A stretch of 8,359 nucleotides of DNA from the NCBI GenBank assembly GCA_002469545.1, contig DKMK01000033.1, forward strand, positions 1-8,359, in the 5' to 3' direction. Shown piece by piece: positions 6,205 to 8,359 of the stretch; the stretch's first letter is position 1; every line of letters begins with the position of its first letter. Position numbers and translations under genes: made by a program. This DNA is from Rhodobacterales bacterium UBA7416. GTDB taxonomy: Bacteria > Pseudomonadota > Alphaproteobacteria > Rhodobacterales > Rhodobacteraceae. Below the pieces are notes generated by a model. The model saw nothing but the letters and a program-made list of their open reading frames with translations. It did not search any database and was not told the origin of the DNA.

Positions 6205-7521
6205 ATGACAGATAGTACAAATAACTATTCGGATCCAAACGCGATGCCAGCAATGGGCACAGCAATTCCGTTAGGACTTCAACACGTATTGGCGATGTTT
6301 GCGTCAAACGTAACACCATCCATAATCGTTGCCGGCGCTGCTGGTTTGGCGTTTGGTGGAGCAGAGCAGGTTTACCTGATCCAGATGGCGATGTTATTCG
6401 CGGGTATCGCGACATTGTTCCAAACAATGGGCATGGGCCCGATTGGTGCACGTTTGCCAATTATGCAAGGTACGAGTTTCGCGTTTGTTGGTGTTTTGGC
6501 GGGTATCGCCGCGACCCAAGGTTTGGGCGTTGCACTTACAGCCTGTATCATCGGTGGTTTGATCCACTTTGCGCTGGGCGGCGTGATCGATAAGATCCGC
6601 TTCTTGTTCCCACCATTGGTAACCGGTTTGGTTATTTTGGCGATTGGTTTGTACCTGATCCCTGTTGCGATTAAATACGCGGCTGGCGGCGCGGCACCAT
6701 TCCAAATGGAAGCTGCTAGTTTCGGTTCACTTAAGCATTGGACAGTGGCATTGAGTGTTGTTCTGGTTTCACTGGGTTGTAAATTCTTTGGTAAGGGTTT
6801 GGTTTCAACGGCTGCGATTTTGATCGGTTTGATTGTTGGTTACATCGTTGCAGGCATGTCTGGCATGGTCAGTTTTGCCGCTGTGGACAAGGCATCATGG
6901 GTGGCTTTGCCAAAGGTATTGCCATACGGTTTCGAATTCAGCTTAGGCGCGGTTATCGCGGTGACATTGGTATCAATCGTTTCAGCCATTGAAACAGTTG
7001 GTGACGCGTCAGCGACAACCAAAGCTGGTGCAGGTCGTGATGCGACAGATGCAGAAATCAAAGGCGCAACATATGCCGATGGTTTAGGTACTGCAGTTGC
7101 GGGTGTTTTCGGTGGTTTGCCAAATACATCATTTTCGCAAAACGTTGGTATCGTCGGTATGACAGGCGTAATGTCACGCCACGTTGTGACAATTGCTGGT
7201 GCGATTTTGATCATCTGTGGTCTGTTGCCAAAAATCGGTGCGGTTATCGCATCTATGCCTTTGCCAGTTCTTGGTGGTGGTGTGATCGTAATGTTCGGTA
7301 TGGTTGCCGCGGCAGGTTTGAATATGTTGACAGAAGTGAACATGAACCGTCGTAACATGATCATCATTGCGGTTTCATTGGCATTTGGTCTGGGCCTGAA
7401 TTTGGTCCCATCAGCGGTTCAATACCTACCAGGTGTCTTGAAAACGTTGGCAACATCTGCAGTGGCACCGACTGCTTTAGCTGCGGTTCTGTTGAACCTG
7501 ATTTTGCCACAAGAAGACTAA
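6205..7521 (+). CDS. NCS2-family (NAT) xanthine/urate permease
   Basis: A 438-residue inner-membrane transporter of the nucleobase-cation symporter-2 family, which imports purines with protons. Landmarks are LQHVLAMF in the first helix (His27), SAIETVGDASATTKA with Glu263 in the eighth, Asp292 in YADGLGT, and the NAT signature QNVGIVGMTG starting at Gln312. Gln312-Asn313 as the first two signature residues is the pattern of xanthine/urate transporters; uracil carriers have Glu there. The 20-residue gap from Asp292 to Gln312 equals that in E. coli XanQ (304 to 324). Xanthine or urate is therefore the likely cargo, which fits the neighbours, but XanQ-like and UacT-like specificities cannot be separated by eye. 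I chose ATG 6205 because AAGGGG lies six bases upstream; an open extension from 6148 runs through leader hairpins. A strong terminator follows. Confidence 0.94.
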   Translation: MTDSTNNYSDPNAMPAMGTAIPLGLQHVLAMFASNVTPSIIVAGAAGLAFGGAEQVYLIQMAMLFAGIATLFQTMGMGPIGARLPIMQGTSFAFVGVLAGIAATQGLGVALTACIIGGLIHFALGGVIDKIRFLFPPLVTGLVILAIGLYLIPVAIKYAAGGAAPFQMEAASFGSLKHWTVALSVVLVSLGCKFFGKGLVSTAAILIGLIVGYIVAGMSGMVSFAAVDKASWVALPKVLPYGFEFSLGAVIAVTLVSIVSAIETVGDASATTKAGAGRDATDAEIKGATYADGLGTAVAGVFGGLPNTSFSQNVGIVGMTGVMSRHVVTIAGAILIICGLLPKIGAVIASMPLPVLGGGVIVMFGMVAAAGLNMLTEVNMNRRNMIIIAVSLAFGLGLNLVPSAVQYLPGVLKTLATSAVAPTALAAVLLNLILPQED

Positions 7522-7537
7522 TCTAAAATATACGAAG

Positions 7538-7568
7538 AAAGGCCCTGCGTGATGCGTGGGGCCTTTTT
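7538..7568 (+). terminator. Rho-independent terminator of the permease gene
   Basis: AAAGGCCC (7538-7545) pairs with GGGCCTTT (7559-7566) as an 8-bp GC-rich stem around a 13-base loop, followed by a run of five T (7564-7568). It begins 17 bases after the permease stop. This should end the permease transcript and means xdhA has its own promoter. Confidence 0.88.
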
Positions 7569-7684
7569 ATTTGCGCGGTGCGACATTTCGTGCAATGCTG
7601 TCCAGACTAACATCATGCGGGCGTTTTACGCCACATCGGATACCCGCAACATGATGATTGCAAAGAAGGTGGCGGATAACGTTT
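7569..7684 (+). promoter_or_regulatory. xdhA upstream region and leader
   Basis: This 116-base gap after the permease terminator must carry the xdhA promoter. No clear -35/-10 pair was found. Most of it is taken up by the nested inverted repeat at 7591-7662. A GGCGGA stretch (7671-7676) eight bases before the xdhA ATG is the likely ribosome binding site; AAGGTGG just upstream is an alternative. Confidence 0.5.
7591..7662 (+). repeat. Nested inverted repeat in the xdhA leader
   Basis: Three arms pair in nested order: TGCAAT (7591-7596) with ATTGCA (7657-7662), CATCAT (7611-7616) with ATGATG (7651-7656), and GCGGG (7617-7621) with CCCGC (7643-7647). That makes 17 base pairs, with a 14-base bulge on the 5' side (7597-7610), an AAC bulge on the 3' side and a 21-base terminal loop. 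GGCG (7620-7623) and CGCC (7629-7632) form a competing inner hairpin. The 3' arm ends eight bases before GGCGGA, the likely xdhA ribosome binding site. It could be an RNA switch, an operator for a dimeric regulator, or chance. Confidence 0.5.
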
Positions 7685-8359
7685 ATGGAAATATCGTTTC
7701 TTCTGAATGGGGAAACAGTCCGACTTACTGTCACTGACCCTACTGTGACTGTATTGGATTGGTTGCGTGAAACCCAAGGTTTACGTGGTACCAAAGAGGG
7801 CTGTAACGAAGGCGATTGTGGTGCATGCACTGTGATGGTTAGCGACGTAAATGGAAACCAAGCGTTGAACGCTTGTATTTTATTTCTACCTCAACTGGAT
7901 GGTAAATCACTTCGTACTGTCGAAGGGCTTGCGATTGGTGAAATTCTGCACCCAGTTCAAAAAGCAATGATTGACGAGCATGGATCGCAATGCGGTTTTT
8001 GCACGCCAGGGTTCGTGATGTCGATGGCGACCGCGCATGCAAACGATGCGGGTGACTATGATGATCAACTTGCGGGCAACCTGTGCCGCTGTACGGGTTA
8101 TGCCCCCATCATTCGTGCCGCCGAAAAAATGGCGACCGAACCAAAGCCAGCATGGTTGGCGGATGACTATGCGTCTTTGGCGCAGTTGGAACCGACGACT
8201 GGCCACATGATGCCCACGTCACTGTCCGAGTTTGCAATCTGGTACAAAGAAAACCCTGACGCGACATTAATCGCTGGTGCCACAGATGCCGGTTTGTGGG
8301 TGACGAAAGGTTTGTCCGAATTGGGCAAAGTCTGCTTTTTAAAGCAGATTGATGAATTG
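7685..8359 (+). CDS. xdhA: Xanthine dehydrogenase small subunit (FeS/FAD), 3'-truncated by window edge
   Basis: XdhA carries electrons from the molybdenum subunit to NAD during oxidation of hypoxanthine and xanthine to urate. I translated from ATG 7685; the frame is open for 225 residues to the window edge, about half of a typical XdhA. The plant-type [2Fe-2S] domain has Cys40, Cys45, Cys48 (KEGCNEGDCGACTV) and Cys64. The second [2Fe-2S] domain has Cys103 and Cys106 (QCGFCTPGF) with Cys134 and Cys136 (NLCRCTGY). The FAD-binding domain begins near residue 175, with LIAGATDAGLWVTK as its signature. The gene is separated from the permease by a terminator, so it probably starts its own transcript, with xdhB and xdhC expected downstream. 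Start choice rests on the family N-terminus and the GGCGGA site upstream. Confidence 0.95.
   Translation, partial: MEISFLLNGETVRLTVTDPTVTVLDWLRETQGLRGTKEGCNEGDCGACTVMVSDVNGNQALNACILFLPQLDGKSLRTVEGLAIGEILHPVQKAMIDEHGSQCGFCTPGFVMSMATAHANDAGDYDDQLAGNLCRCTGYAPIIRAAEKMATEPKPAWLADDYASLAQLEPTTGHMMPTSLSEFAIWYKENPDATLIAGATDAGLWVTKGLSELGKVCFLKQIDEL

Noticed and set aside
6840..7367. 175-residue minus-strand open frame inside the permease
   Set aside because: It is a proline/threonine/alanine-rich shadow of the permease coding frame with no domain and no ribosome binding site seen.
7549..7737. 62-residue open frame between the permease and xdhA
   Set aside because: It begins inside the terminator loop, runs through the leader repeat and overlaps the xdhA start in another frame, without a ribosome binding site.
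1..8359. Search for insertion sequences, CRISPR arrays, tRNA genes or direct repeats
   Set aside because: Nothing seen by eye; the window is densely coding with three short intergenic gaps.

Overview
The window reads as a purine-catabolism (ureide) locus of a Gram-negative alphaproteobacterium. A Rhodobacteraceae (marine Roseobacter-type) host is the best guess. It rests on the membrane urate oxidase PuuD with a cytochrome c tail, the fused PuuE-OHCU decarboxylase and the overall gene mix. Base composition looks lower in GC than is usual for that family. The assignment is inference from gene content; no rRNA or other marker is present.

Layout. Positions 1-3236, minus strand: a four-gene run transcribed leftward from a divergent control region, uraH (HIU hydrolase), puuD (urate oxidase), a creatinase/M24-fold hydrolase, and a nitrilase-superfamily carbon-nitrogen hydrolase cut by the window edge. 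Positions 3237-3363: the divergent intergenic region. Positions 3364-6079, plus strand: a fused allantoinase/OHCU decarboxylase (puuE-uraD), ureidoglycine aminohydrolase (allE) and ureidoglycolate lyase (allA), linked by two ATGA overlaps. Positions 6080-6204: a leader with two hairpins. Positions 6205-7521: an NCS2-family xanthine/urate permease, followed by a strong intrinsic terminator. Positions 7569-7684: a leader with a long inverted repeat. Positions 7685-8359: the start of xdhA, the FeS/FAD subunit of xanthine dehydrogenase, cut by the window edge.

How the genes work together. The permease imports xanthine or urate, XdhA with a partner subunit outside the window oxidises xanthine to urate, PuuD makes 5-hydroxyisourate, UraH makes OHCU, the C-terminal half of the fusion makes (S)-allantoin, and its N-terminal half opens this to allantoate. 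AllE and AllA then convert ureidoglycine to ureidoglycolate and on to glyoxylate plus urea. The one step with no recognised enzyme here is allantoate to ureidoglycine (normally AllC, an M20-type amidohydrolase). Two C-N-bond hydrolases of unassigned substrate sit in the same operon as urate oxidase. The creatinase-like one has lost most M24 metal ligands, and the pair is the least explained part of the window.

No mobile elements, CRISPR arrays, tRNA or rRNA genes were seen. All genes look intact apart from the two cut by the window ends.
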